Assembly: GCF_016595415.1 (NCBI RefSeq)
Contig: NZ_JAENIO010000009.1
Span: 1 to 64,000 of the forward strand
Direction: 5' to 3'
From: Roseibacillus ishigakijimensis
Lineage (GTDB): Bacteria > Verrucomicrobiota > Verrucomicrobiia > Verrucomicrobiales > Akkermansiaceae
Length of the DNA: 64,000 nucleotides
The translations under genes were made by a program, and so were the position numbers. Positions 8,546 through 17,598 of this stretch are shown here, one piece after another. The notes under the pieces were generated by a model. It was not told the origin of the DNA. It ran no database searches and worked only from the letters and a program-made list of their open reading frames with translations. How positions within the stretch are numbered: the stretch's first letter is position 1; each line of letters starts with the position of its first letter.

Positions 8546-10918
8546 ATGAACACCTCACTTTCCTGGCTCAACGACCATATCGACCTCGCGGGATTATCCA
8601 CGGCAGAACTCTCCAAGCTGCTCACTTTTTCAGGTATTGAAGTCGAGGGTGTTGCATCCAAGGGGGTGCCCTCCGAGCACATCGTGGTGGCTCAGATTAA
8701 AGAGGCCCAACCCCATCCCGATGCCGATAAACTGAAGGTCTGCCAGGTGGATGCCGGGGAAGGGGAATGGCGCCAAATCGTGTGTGGGGCCAAGAACTAT
8801 GCGGTGGGTGATAAGGTGCCCTGTGCGCTGCCGGGTTCGGACCTGGGGGGAGGCTTCGTTATCCGTGAGGGCAAATTGCGGGGCGTGGCCTCTCTGGGCA
8901 TGCTCTGTGCCGCTTCCGAAATCGGGCTCCCCGATGCCGAGGACGGGCTCATGATTCTCCCCGCTGAGGCCCCGGTGGGGGAAAAAATGCAGAATCTCTA
9001 CCCCTCGGACACCATTTTCGAGCTCGAAGTGACCCCCAATCGCCCCGATTCCCTGTCCCATCGCGGGGTGGCCCGGGAGTTGTCCGTTCTTTCCAAGAGG
9101 GACTTGAAGGAGCTGGCGGATTCCCCCTTGGTTTCGACTCCTGGTAGCGTCAAGTTGGAGTCGGCCACCTGTCCTTACTACTCCGCCACCCGCATCACGG
9201 GGGTCACCGTCGGGGAGTCTCCCGCCTGGCTGAAGAGCAAGTTGGAGGCAATCGGGCTCAAGTCCATCAATAACGTGGTCGATATCACCAACTATGTTCT
9301 TCACGACTTGGGCCAGCCCCTGCATGCCTTCGATGCGGCCAAAGTGAGCGGAAATCTGGTCGTCCGGCAGGCCAAAGAAGGTGAACTATTCAAGGCGCTC
9401 GACGACAATGAATACCTGTTGACTGGCGAGGATTGTCTCATTTCAGATGAAAGCGGGGCCGCCCTGGCGCTCGCGGGGGTGATGGGAGGTCTCGACTCGG
9501 GGGTCACGGAGTCCACGACGGATTTGATTCTGGAGTCGGCCTGGTTCACCCCCTCCGAGATTCGCCGCACCTCCCGGCGTCTCATCCTCAGCTCCGATTC
9601 CTCTTACCGCTTCGAGCGCCAGGCCGATCCGGGGCAAGTTCTCCCTGCTGCCGCCCGGGCCATCGCCTTGATTCTCGAGCTCGCGGGCGGAAAGGCCGAG
9701 CCCACCGCAGTCTCCGGAGAGCGGCCTGCCGCTTTTCCCGCTGTTTCTTTTTCTGAGGAGCAATTGGCCCAAGTCAGTGCGGGCAGCATTTCCTTGTCGG
9801 AGGCGGTCGACTGCCTTACCCGGTTGGGCTTGACGGATAACGGTGACGGCACTTGGCAGATTCCCTCCAATCGCCCGGACCTGGTTCGTCCCATCGATCT
9901 GGTGGAAGAAGTGGTGCGCGTCATCGGCTTCGATCGCATCCCGGTGCGCACCTTGGCCCACGCGGTGCCGAGTTCCTCTAGCGACCATTTTTACGATGCG
10001 GAAATTTCCGTAAAAAAACACCTAAGTTCGTTGGGTTTCTATGAGTGCCAGACAATCAAGCTCATCGCCGAGGGTCAGGTGGCGGATTTGCTGCCGCTCA
10101 AGCCCTTGCAGGAGGCCGATGTCATTCGGGTGGCGTTGCCGCTCTCTGAAGATCACGCCGTGATGCGTCCTTCTCTGGCTCCCGGCTTGGTGGCTTCTGC
10201 TGCGAACAATGCCCGGCAGGGGGCAAAAGCCATTCGTCTTTTCGAGAGTGGCACTTGTTTCCGTCATTTTGGCGGAGGCAAGAAGAAGGACAACGAGTTC
10301 CCCGTTCTCGCCCTGCTCATGACCGGGCAGCAGAATCCGCCTTCGTGGGCCGCCACTCACCCCGCGGGCAGCGACCTCTACGACCTGAAGGCCATTCTCC
10401 AGTCTCTCGCTCCCAATTTGCCCCTGACTTTCAAGCCCAAGGACCTGGCGGGCTACTTGCTCACGGCGACCGTGCATTTGGGCGAAGCCAATATCGGGGT
10501 CGTGGGTCGGCTCGCGCCCCAGCGTTGCCGCGAGCTGGATCTGCCATTGGAAACCCATGTGGCGGAGTTGGATTTGGCAAAATTGGTGAACCTGCTGCGG
10601 CAGGAGTCTCCGGTCGTGGACTTGCCCCAGTTCCCGGGCTCCAGTCGCGATGTGGCCATGGAGCTGCCCCTCGACTTGCCGGCGGCCGATATCGAGAACG
10701 CTTTGGCCAGGTTCAAAGAGCCTCTTCTGGTCTCCGCGCGTTGTGTGAGCCTCTTCAGCGATCCTTCCGGGGAAAAGATTGCCGCGGACAAGAAATCGGT
10801 AGCCTACTCCTTGCTCTATCGCTCGGAGAACAAAACCCTGAAGGCGAAAGAGGTGGATGAGGCGCACCAGGCGCTTCTGGCCCATCTCGAGAAGTCGCTC
10901 CCCGTGGCTTTCCGGTAG
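8546..10918 (+). CDS. pheT: Phenylalanine-tRNA ligase beta subunit
   Basis: Beta chain (790 residues) of the (alpha-beta)2 phenylalanyl-tRNA synthetase. The start at 8546 gives MNTSLSWLNDHIDLAGLS, the canonical PheT N-terminus; the frame is open 38 codons further upstream but those residues do not belong to the family. An EMAP-type tRNA-binding OB domain (about residues 38-148, VGDKVPCALPGSDL) is followed by the B3/B4 editing domain, the B5 domain (LVEEVVRVIGFDRIP), the core and a C-terminal FDX-ACB anticodon-binding domain (QFPGSSRDVAMEL near 690). The partner pheS is not in the window, so the two subunits are encoded apart. Confidence 0.97.
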   Translation: MNTSLSWLNDHIDLAGLSTAELSKLLTFSGIEVEGVASKGVPSEHIVVAQIKEAQPHPDADKLKVCQVDAGEGEWRQIVCGAKNYAVGDKVPCALPGSDLGGGFVIREGKLRGVASLGMLCAASEIGLPDAEDGLMILPAEAPVGEKMQNLYPSDTIFELEVTPNRPDSLSHRGVARELSVLSKRDLKELADSPLVSTPGSVKLESATCPYYSATRITGVTVGESPAWLKSKLEAIGLKSINNVVDITNYVLHDLGQPLHAFDAAKVSGNLVVRQAKEGELFKALDDNEYLLTGEDCLISDESGAALALAGVMGGLDSGVTESTTDLILESAWFTPSEIRRTSRRLILSSDSSYRFERQADPGQVLPAAARAIALILELAGGKAEPTAVSGERPAAFPAVSFSEEQLAQVSAGSISLSEAVDCLTRLGLTDNGDGTWQIPSNRPDLVRPIDLVEEVVRVIGFDRIPVRTLAHAVPSSSSDHFYDAEISVKKHLSSLGFYECQTIKLIAEGQVADLLPLKPLQEADVIRVALPLSEDHAVMRPSLAPGLVASAANNARQGAKAIRLFESGTCFRHFGGGKKKDNEFPVLALLMTGQQNPPSWAATHPAGSDLYDLKAILQSLAPNLPLTFKPKDLAGYLLTATVHLGEANIGVVGRLAPQRCRELDLPLETHVAELDLAKLVNLLRQESPVVDLPQFPGSSRDVAMELPLDLPAADIENALARFKEPLLVSARCVSLFSDPSGEKIAADKKSVAYSLLYRSENKTLKAKEVDEAHQALLAHLEKSLPVAFR

Positions 10919-11009
10919 GAGTCCGGGTGGGCGCGCGGGCGCGGGCTGTGTGTCAAAGCTCCATTTGGGTCTTTTCAAGCGCCCTTGGAGTGGTCACTTT
11001 CCCCGCCGC

Positions 11010-11882
11010 ATGGATAGAACGATTTGGTTGGACGGGAAGCTTGTCCCGGAGGCAGAGGCAAAGGTGTCTGTCTTCGATCATGGCTTGCTTTATGGCGATG
11101 GTATTTTTGAAGGCATCCGGTTTTACAATGGCCGGGTCTTCCGGCTGGAAGAGCACACCAAGCGCCTCTTCCAGTCCGCCAAAGCCATTTTGCTCAAAAT
11201 GCCCTGGAGCGAGGAGGAAGTGAATCAGGCGGTTTGCGAGACCATTCGAGCCAACGGGCTGCAGGATGGTTACGTGCGCCAGGTGGTGACCCGTGGGGTC
11301 GGTGGGCTGGGCCTCAATCCCTACCTCTGCGAGAAGCCTTCCATGTTCATCATTGCCTCCACCATTTCTCTCTATCCCCAGGAGCACTACGAGAATGGCC
11401 TGGAGCTGATCACCTGTGGCACCCGCCGGCCCACTCCCGGCGCCCTGAGTCCCCAGGTCAAGTCTCTGAACTACCTCAACAACGTCATGGCCAAGGCCGA
11501 GGCTATCAAGGCTGGTTGCGTCGAGGGATTGATGCTCAATGAGCAAGGCTATGTCGCGGAGTGCACCGGAGACAATCTTTTCCTAGTGAAGAATGGACAA
11601 GTCTACACCCCTCCAGTGAGCGACGGGTCTCTGGATGGCATCACCCGGCAAGTGATTTTCGAGCTCTGTGCGAAAGAGGGCATTGCCATCAGCGAGCGCA
11701 GTCTGACCCGCTACGACGTCTTCACTGCGGAGGAATGTTTCCTCACCGGCACTGCTGCGGAGGTGATCCCGGCCACCAAGCTGGATGAGCGCGAGATTGG
11801 GGATGGTCAGCCCGGCCCCGTTACCCGCCGCATGTTGGCTGCCTTTCGCGAATTGACGCGTTCCACCGGGACCCCGTTTTAA
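11010..11882 (+). CDS. ilvE: Branched-chain amino acid aminotransferase (class IV)
   Basis: PLP enzyme of 290 residues that transfers the amino group between glutamate and the 2-oxo acids of Val, Ile and Leu. The ATG at 11010 gives the family start MDRTIWLDGKLVPEAEAKVSV; the frame is open further upstream without homologous residues. FDHGLLYGDGIFEGIRFY (about 22-39) and QVKSLNYLN with the PLP lysine Lys151 are diagnostic, as is the C-terminal SDGSLDGITRQ. D-amino acid aminotransferases share this fold but usually differ around FDHG. It lies 91 bases after pheT and may be cotranscribed. Confidence 0.92.
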   Translation: MDRTIWLDGKLVPEAEAKVSVFDHGLLYGDGIFEGIRFYNGRVFRLEEHTKRLFQSAKAILLKMPWSEEEVNQAVCETIRANGLQDGYVRQVVTRGVGGLGLNPYLCEKPSMFIIASTISLYPQEHYENGLELITCGTRRPTPGALSPQVKSLNYLNNVMAKAEAIKAGCVEGLMLNEQGYVAECTGDNLFLVKNGQVYTPPVSDGSLDGITRQVIFELCAKEGIAISERSLTRYDVFTAEECFLTGTAAEVIPATKLDEREIGDGQPGPVTRRMLAAFRELTRSTGTPF

Positions 11883-11959
11883 TCCTTTTGTCATCCCGGG
11901 GGCAGGATGGCGCGGATTTTCTTTCGAATTCCGTCCAGTCGAGGCTACCTTGGAATCCA

Positions 11960-12478
11960 ATGAAGTGCCAAAACTGTCAGGAGAAAGCCACTGTGCATTT
12001 CACACAGTTGGAAAACGGACAAATGAACAAGATGTCCTTTTGTGAGAATTGCGCCATCGCAAAAGGGATCATGGACTTGTCGAATTTTGGCCTTGAGAGC
12101 GCGGTGGTGCCGAGCGAATTGCCCTCGAAAGAGGAAGGGCAAGGAGGCGCGTGCCCCGGGTGTGGATTCACTTTGGAAGGGTTTCAGAAAACCGGCCGCC
12201 TCGGTTGCAGCCAGTGCTACCTGACTTTCTCGGACGAAATCCTTTCCCGGCTCGGGCCCATGCACCGGGGATTGCGCCACTTTGGCAAACACCCCGAGGG
12301 ATACCAGGGCGATGCTTACTCCAAGCGCCTGCTGCAAGAGAGCGAAGAGCGTCTGGCGGCGGCCGTGGAGGCGGAAAATTACGAGGAAGCGGCTCGCATT
12401 CGCGATGAGATCGAGCAACTCAAAGGCGGGCGAAAACCGACCGCCACCGGGGACTCGCCCGGCAAAAAGGACCACTGA
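11960..12478 (+). CDS. mcsA: McsA-like zinc-finger/UVR-motif protein
   Basis: Protein of 172 residues with the McsA layout. CxxC pairs at Cys3/Cys6 and Cys28/Cys31 and again in CPGC and CSQC form two zinc modules. A C-terminal UVR (UvrB/UvrC-like) motif, AENYEEAARIRDEIEQLK, mediates contact with ClpC and McsB in Bacillus. McsA activates the arginine kinase McsB. The ATG at 11960 is chosen because it places MKCQNCQ at the N-terminus; the open frame continues 24 codons upstream without homology. It is followed 5 bases later by mcsB, then clpC, the Firmicutes gene order, but without the repressor gene ctsR. Confidence 0.9.
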   Translation: MKCQNCQEKATVHFTQLENGQMNKMSFCENCAIAKGIMDLSNFGLESAVVPSELPSKEEGQGGACPGCGFTLEGFQKTGRLGCSQCYLTFSDEILSRLGPMHRGLRHFGKHPEGYQGDAYSKRLLQESEERLAAAVEAENYEEAARIRDEIEQLKGGRKPTATGDSPGKKDH

Positions 12479-12483
12479 ACGCT

Positions 12484-13605
12484 ATGATGCGATTCTCCAC
12501 TTTACTGAAAAATCCCGCCGATTGGATGGCGAATGACCGGGAGGAACCTTCGGTGGTTCTCACCAGCCGGGTGCGCTTGGCTCGCAATCTGGCCAACGAG
12601 CCCTTTCCGGGCTGGTCACGCAAAGAAGAACGGGTGACTATCCTGAGCCGCCTCCGGGAAGAGGTCGAGGACCTGCCCGGGATGAAGGGGGCCTTTTCGC
12701 AGGGGCTGGAAACTCTGAATTCTCTGCAAAAACAGACACTCGTGGAGCGCCATTTGATCAGCCGGGAGCAAGCGGCGCGGGGCGAGGGGAGTGCGGTGGT
12801 GGTCAATCGCAAGCAAACGTTCAGCCTGATGCTCAATGAGGAAGACCATCTGCGGATGCAATCCATTCGACCGGGGCTGAATCTTTCCACTGCCTTTTCC
12901 CGCCTTTCCGATTTGGAAAGCGAGCTCTCCCGACGGGTGGAATTCGCTTTCGACGATCGCTTGGGCTATCTCACCGCCTGCCCCACCAATCTGGGCACGG
13001 GCATGCGGGCTTCGGCCATGCTGCATCTCCCCGGTCTCGTGCTTTCCGATGAAGTGGGACCGGTCTTGCAAGGGGTGGCCCGGCTGCGATTGGCGGTGCG
13101 CGGCTTTTATGGAGAAGGCACCGAGTCCTTGGGTAATCTTTTCCAAATCTCCAACCAATCGACCTTGGGCGAATCGGAAGAAGACATCATTGCCCGTTTG
13201 GAGCGGGTGATCAGCGATGTCGAGGCTCATGAACTCAATGCCCGCCAGCGTTTGCTGGAAAAAGATCCGACCATGATTCTCGACCGGGTGGGGCGTTCTT
13301 ATGGCATTCTCCGCCACGCCCATGCCATGGAGAGCAAGGAGGCTCTCAATTTGCTCTCGCTGCTGCGGCTGGGAGGTGAACTCGGCTACTTTGAAAAAGG
13401 TTTGCGGCGGGTCTGCGACCTGCTTTTGATGGATATTCAGCCGGCCCATCTGCAGTTATATGCTGGGGACCAGCTGGATCCGGCGCCCCGGGATGTGCTG
13501 CGGGCAGAAATCATCCGCGCCCGGTTGCAAAGCCTCGCCCCCCCTGCTATAACTACTACAACCTTAAAAGAGCCGGACGAACCCGGTAAAACTGACGATG
13601 AATAA
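12484..13605 (+). CDS. mcsB: Protein-arginine kinase
   Basis: ATP:guanido phosphotransferase of 373 residues that phosphorylates arginine in proteins and so marks them for ClpC. Diagnostic stretches are [13 protein letters not shown] (about 24-36), the catalytic-loop NEEDHLRMQ (about 119-127), [12 protein letters not shown] and the C-terminal RDVLRA, which in Bacillus McsB is part of the allosteric phospho-arginine pocket. All catalytic blocks are present, so an active kinase is expected. Its end overlaps the clpC start by 8 bases, implying translational coupling. The gene is best known from Firmicutes. Confidence 0.94.
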   Translation: MMRFSTLLKNPADWMANDREEPSVVLTSRVRLARNLANEPFPGWSRKEERVTILSRLREEVEDLPGMKGAFSQGLETLNSLQKQTLVERHLISREQAARGEGSAVVVNRKQTFSLMLNEEDHLRMQSIRPGLNLSTAFSRLSDLESELSRRVEFAFDDRLGYLTACPTNLGTGMRASAMLHLPGLVLSDEVGPVLQGVARLRLAVRGFYGEGTESLGNLFQISNQSTLGESEEDIIARLERVISDVEAHELNARQRLLEKDPTMILDRVGRSYGILRHAHAMESKEALNLLSLLRLGGELGYFEKGLRRVCDLLLMDIQPAHLQLYAGDQLDPAPRDVLRAEIIRARLQSLAPPAITTTTLKEPDEPGKTDDE

Positions 13606-16108
13606 TTTTACTCCCAGAGCCCAACAGGTGTTGGCCTTGGCCCGGAAGGAAGCGGACCGCTTCAATCACAACTACGTGGGAACCGAGCACATTCTTCTCG
13701 GTCTCATCAAACTTGGACAAGGAGTGGCCGTGAGTGTTTTGGAGCGGCTGGGGCTGGATCTCGACACTGTCCGCATGGAGGTGGAAAAAGAAGTGGGCAC
13801 GGGCCCGGATACCAAGCTCAGCGGCAGTGTGGCCTACACGCCGCGGGTCAAGAAGGTGCTCGCCTTGGCGAACAAGGAGGCCAAGAATCTCAATCATTCC
13901 TACGTGGGCACGGAACACCTTTTGCTGGGGCTTCTTCGCGAGGGAGAGGGCATTGCCGCCCGCGTCCTGCAGCGCCTCGAGGTGGACATCCAGAGCACGC
14001 GCAATGAAATTTTGTCCGAAATCGATCCTAACTTTGCTCCCGACGATGACGACTTGTTCGAAGATTTCGAGTCCGAGGTCGACGACGAGGAGGACGACGA
14101 CGAAAATGAGGGGGATGGCAAGAGCAAGACTCCGGCCCTGAAAGCTTTCGGCCGTGACTTGACCAAGCTGGCCCGCGAGGGGAGCCTCGATCCCGTGATC
14201 GGCCGTGCTTCCGAGATAGAGCGGGTCATCCAGATTCTCTGCCGCCGGACCAAGAACAACCCCGTGCTCGTGGGGGAAGCGGGGGTGGGCAAGACCGCCA
14301 TCGTGGAAGGTCTCGCCCAGGAAATCACCTCGGGAAATGTGCCGGAGATCCTGCGGGAGAAAAAGGTCATCACTCTCGACCTGGCGCTGATGGTGGCCGG
14401 GACCAAGTATCGCGGCCAGTTCGAGGAACGCATCAAGGCGGTGATGGACGAAATCCGCAAAGTCGGCAACGTCATCCTCTTCATCGACGAGCTGCACACC
14501 ATCGTGGGGGCAGGCTCGGCGGAAGGGGCGATGGACGCTTCCAACATCATCAAGCCCGCGCTCAGCCGTGGGGAGTTGCAGTGTGTGGGTGCCACGACCC
14601 TCAACGAGTTTCGCAAATTCATCGAAAAGGATGCCGCCCTTGAACGCCGTTTCCAGAAGGTGAAGGTGGAAGAGCCTTCCCCAGAAGATGCCGTCGCTAT
14701 TCTGAAGGGGCTGCAGGACAAGTATGAAGCCCACCACAAGGTCAACTACACCGAGGAAGCCATCGAAGGGGCGGTGAAGTTGAGTGCGCGCTACCTCACC
14801 GACCGCTATCTCCCGGATAAGGCCATCGACATCGTGGACGAGGCCGGGGCCAAGGCCCGCATCAGCACCCTCACCCGGCCGCCCTCCATCAAGGAGATGG
14901 AAATGAAAATTGAGGAAATTCTCAAGAGCAAGACCGAGGCCATTTCGGAGCAGGACTTCGAAAAGGCGGCCTCCTTGCGTGACGAAGAGAAAGAGGCCAA
15001 GAAGAACCTCGATGACACCATCAAGAATTGGAAGGCGGATTCGGAGGAAAAGGTGGTCGACGTCACTGGAGATGATGTGATGGCCGTGGTCTCGAAGTGG
15101 ACTGGCGTGCCTCTCCAACGGATGGAGGAAAAAGAAGCGAGCAAGCTGTTGGCGATGGAAGAGGAGCTCAAGGAGCGCGTCATCGGGCAGGATCCGGCGG
15201 TGGAAGCTATTTCCAAGGCTTTGCGCCGTTCTCGGGCCGACCTCAAGGACCCCAAGCGCCCCATTGGCTCGTTCCTCTTCCTTGGACCTACAGGTGTGGG
15301 CAAGACCTATCTCGCCCGCAATCTCGCCGAATTCATGTTTGGGGATGCCGATTCCCTCATCCAGCTCGACATGTCGGAGTATATGGAGAAGTTCACCTCC
15401 AGCCGTCTCATCGGCTCGCCTCCGGGCTATGTCGGACACGAGGAGGGAGGGCAGCTTTCCGAGGCGGTGCGTCGTAAGCCTTACTCGGTCGTTCTCTTTG
15501 ACGAAGTCGAGAAGGCCCATCCGGACGTCATGAACTTGTTGCTGCAGATTCTCGAAGAGGGGACTCTGACTGATAGCCAGGGCCGCAAAATCGACTTCCG
15601 CAACACTATTATCATCCTGACTTCCAACGTGGGAGCCAGCACGATCAAAAAGCAGACTTCGCTCGGCTTCAATGCCATGACGGCGGAAGATGGCGGCTTT
15701 GATGAAATGAAGGGCAAAATCCTGGAGGAATCCAAGAAGCACTTCCGTCCCGAGTTCCTCAATCGCCTCGACGAACAGGTGGTCTTCCACACTTTGGAGA
15801 AACCGGCCTTGACGCAAATTGTCGACTTGGAGGTTTCCAAGCTGGAGAAACGGCTTGGGGAGCGCGAAATCGACCTCGAAATCGCCGCCGAAGCCCGCGA
15901 CTTCCTCATCGACAAGGGTTATGACTCTGACTACGGAGCCCGGCCCATGCGACGGGCGGTGGAGCGCTATCTCGAGGATCCTCTGGCGGAAGCTCTCCTG
16001 CGGGGCGACATCAAAAACGGTGATCTCGTGGAGGTGAGCTTTGCGAAGGAGGAGAAGGAGCTCCAGTTCCATCCCAAAGAGCGTAAGGACGACAAAGCCG
16101 CCGTCTAA
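13598..16108 (+). CDS. clpC: ATP-dependent Clp protease ATP-binding subunit ClpC
   Basis: AAA+ unfoldase of 836 residues that feeds substrates to ClpP. Two N-terminal Clp-N repeats (about 1-70 and 78-145) are followed by an unusually acidic linker (149-174). Walker A sites GEAGVGKT (226-233) and GPTGVGKT (about 565) mark the two AAA modules. Between them lies a UVR motif ([19 protein letters not shown]), the hallmark of ClpC against ClpA/ClpB and the likely McsA contact. The [11 protein letters not shown] loop is in the second module. It is the last gene of mcsA-mcsB-clpC, with an intrinsic terminator 26 bases after the stop. No CIRCE or CtsR box is seen upstream of mcsA. Confidence 0.96.
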   Translation: MNNFTPRAQQVLALARKEADRFNHNYVGTEHILLGLIKLGQGVAVSVLERLGLDLDTVRMEVEKEVGTGPDTKLSGSVAYTPRVKKVLALANKEAKNLNHSYVGTEHLLLGLLREGEGIAARVLQRLEVDIQSTRNEILSEIDPNFAPDDDDLFEDFESEVDDEEDDDENEGDGKSKTPALKAFGRDLTKLAREGSLDPVIGRASEIERVIQILCRRTKNNPVLVGEAGVGKTAIVEGLAQEITSGNVPEILREKKVITLDLALMVAGTKYRGQFEERIKAVMDEIRKVGNVILFIDELHTIVGAGSAEGAMDASNIIKPALSRGELQCVGATTLNEFRKFIEKDAALERRFQKVKVEEPSPEDAVAILKGLQDKYEAHHKVNYTEEAIEGAVKLSARYLTDRYLPDKAIDIVDEAGAKARISTLTRPPSIKEMEMKIEEILKSKTEAISEQDFEKAASLRDEEKEAKKNLDDTIKNWKADSEEKVVDVTGDDVMAVVSKWTGVPLQRMEEKEASKLLAMEEELKERVIGQDPAVEAISKALRRSRADLKDPKRPIGSFLFLGPTGVGKTYLARNLAEFMFGDADSLIQLDMSEYMEKFTSSRLIGSPPGYVGHEEGGQLSEAVRRKPYSVVLFDEVEKAHPDVMNLLLQILEEGTLTDSQGRKIDFRNTIIILTSNVGASTIKKQTSLGFNAMTAEDGGFDEMKGKILEESKKHFRPEFLNRLDEQVVFHTLEKPALTQIVDLEVSKLEKRLGEREIDLEIAAEARDFLIDKGYDSDYGARPMRRAVERYLEDPLAEALLRGDIKNGDLVEVSFAKEEKELQFHPKERKDDKAAV

Positions 16109-16133
16109 AATTAGGCGGAAGGAAAGACTTTTC

Positions 16134-16170
16134 ATCCCCGTGCCTCGCGAGAGTGCGCGGGGATTTTTTT
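16134..16170 (+). terminator. Intrinsic terminator of the mcsA-mcsB-clpC operon
   Basis: ATCCCCGTGC (16134-16143) pairs with GCGCGGGGAT, one mismatch, and is followed by a run of seven T ending at 16170. It lies just past the clpC stop and 40 bases before hemB. Confidence 0.88.
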
Positions 16171-16209
16171 GTTTTGCGAATCGGGTCCTTTTTCCCGACT
16201 GTCGCCGCC

Positions 16210-17214
16210 ATGGATTCGCTTGAACTCGATATGCTCAGCCGCCCGCGTCGCAACCGCCAGTCCGCCGGGGTGCGGGCTCTCGTGCGCGAGACCACGCTTT
16301 CCGCCGGAGACCTCGTCTTGCCGCTCTTTTTTCACGAAGACGAAGAGGATGTCGCCATCGAGTCCATGCCGGGTTGCACCCGCTGGTCGTTGGACGGGCT
16401 CGTGAAGGAGGCGGGCGAAGCCCATTCCCTCGGCGTGCCGGCGGTGGTGCTTTTTCCCAAAATTGAGGAAGAGCTAAAGACGGCGACTTGCGAGGAATGC
16501 CATAATCCCGATGGCCTCGTGCCCCGGGCCATCCGCGCTCTCAAGGCAGCCCATCCGGAGTTGGTGGTGATGACCGATGTGGCGCTCGATCCCTACAACG
16601 CGGACGGTCACGACGGTCTGGTGGTGGAGGGTGAAATCCGCAATGACGAAACGGTGGCCGTTCTCTGTCGCCAGGCATTGGCCCATGCCGAAGCGGGCGC
16701 GGACATCGTGGCCCCCAGCGACATGATGGACGGACGGGTTGCCGCGTTGCGGGATGCTCTCGACGGCGCTGGTTATCAAAAGGTGGGCATCTGCAGCTAC
16801 ACCGCCAAGTATGCCAGCGCCTTCTACGGCCCCTTTCGCGGAGCGCTCGATTCCGCTCCCAAGGCCGGGGACAAGAAAACTTACCAGATGGACCCCGCCA
16901 ACGCGCGCGAGGCTCTCCGCGAGCTGGAGCTGGATGAACTCGAAGGGGCCGACATGGTGATGGTCAAACCCGGGGGACCTTACCTCGATATTGTGAAGAC
17001 CGTGCGGGACCACACCCGGCTCCCGGTGGCGGTCTATCAGGTCAGTGGCGAATATCTCATGATTCAGGCCGCTTCCGCCGGGGGTTGGCTCGACCGGGAG
17101 AAAGTGGTTTTCGAGAGTCTTCTCGGCATCAAACGGGCGGGGGCGGATTTTATTCTGACTTACTTTGCGAAAGAAGTGGCCGCCAAGCTGGCCGAGACCC
17201 ACTCCCGGGACTGA
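16210..17214 (+). CDS. hemB: Delta-aminolevulinic acid dehydratase (porphobilinogen synthase)
   Basis: Enzyme of 334 residues that condenses two 5-aminolevulinate molecules into porphobilinogen in tetrapyrrole synthesis. The two Schiff-base lysines lie in SYTAKYASAFYGPFR and MVMVKPGGPYLDI. The metal site reads DVALDPYNADGHDG: the three cysteines of zinc-type enzymes are replaced by Ala, Asp and Asp, the pattern of magnesium-type HemB as in Pseudomonas. The ATG at 16210 is used because it begins MDSLELDMLSRPRRNR; upstream codons in the same frame encode the terminator region. Its stop overlaps the next start by one base. Confidence 0.96.
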   Translation: MDSLELDMLSRPRRNRQSAGVRALVRETTLSAGDLVLPLFFHEDEEDVAIESMPGCTRWSLDGLVKEAGEAHSLGVPAVVLFPKIEEELKTATCEECHNPDGLVPRAIRALKAAHPELVVMTDVALDPYNADGHDGLVVEGEIRNDETVAVLCRQALAHAEAGADIVAPSDMMDGRVAALRDALDGAGYQKVGICSYTAKYASAFYGPFRGALDSAPKAGDKKTYQMDPANAREALRELELDELEGADMVMVKPGGPYLDIVKTVRDHTRLPVAVYQVSGEYLMIQAASAGGWLDREKVVFESLLGIKRAGADFILTYFAKEVAAKLAETHSRD

Positions 17215-17396
17215 TGAGCGATATCTTCTTCGATCTTTTCCACAGTCGGGTCAGTGACTCCCTGGCCGCCGTCCGTCATTTCCGCTCGGAAAAGCTCAAT
17301 GCCCAGCACGCCAATGAGCGCACCGGAATCAAGGCCAGCCGTCGTTGTCTGTATTGCGGCGCGGAGCTGAAATCCGAGCACATCGTGGAGGGCTGA
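17214..17396 (+). CDS. Uncharacterised 60-residue protein with a CxxC motif, coupled to hemB
   Basis: Small acidic/basic protein of 60 residues. The first 40 are predicted helical (MSDIFFDLFHSRVSDSLAAVRHFRSEKLNAQ is rich in Leu, Ala and charged residues), followed by RRCLYCGAEL. The single CLYCG could bind metal only as half of a site, for example in a dimer. Its ATG shares its A with the hemB stop (TGATG), a classic reinitiation arrangement that supports real translation. No family is recognised. A role next to haem synthesis is only suggested by position. Confidence 0.65.
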   Translation: MSDIFFDLFHSRVSDSLAAVRHFRSEKLNAQHANERTGIKASRRCLYCGAELKSEHIVEG

Positions 17397-17598
17397 GGGG
17401 GCGCTGCCTAAAAAAACACTTTCGCCCGGGCCCGCTCTATGAGAAGCGGGGTTCGTGAATAATGAGGCCGACTCTCGAGGGGCCCCATGAATCCGCTTCA
17501 TTTGGTCCGAAACTGGAATGCTGCTTGCTTCTGCTTGAAAAGCGTTCCGTTCCTGTTCATTTTGCGCGGCCCTTCACCGGAACATTCTCTTTTACATT

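Noticed and set aside
13556-16135. 859-codon open frame opposite clpC
   Set aside because: Shadow of clpC; no recognisable domain. Its length comes from codon bias.
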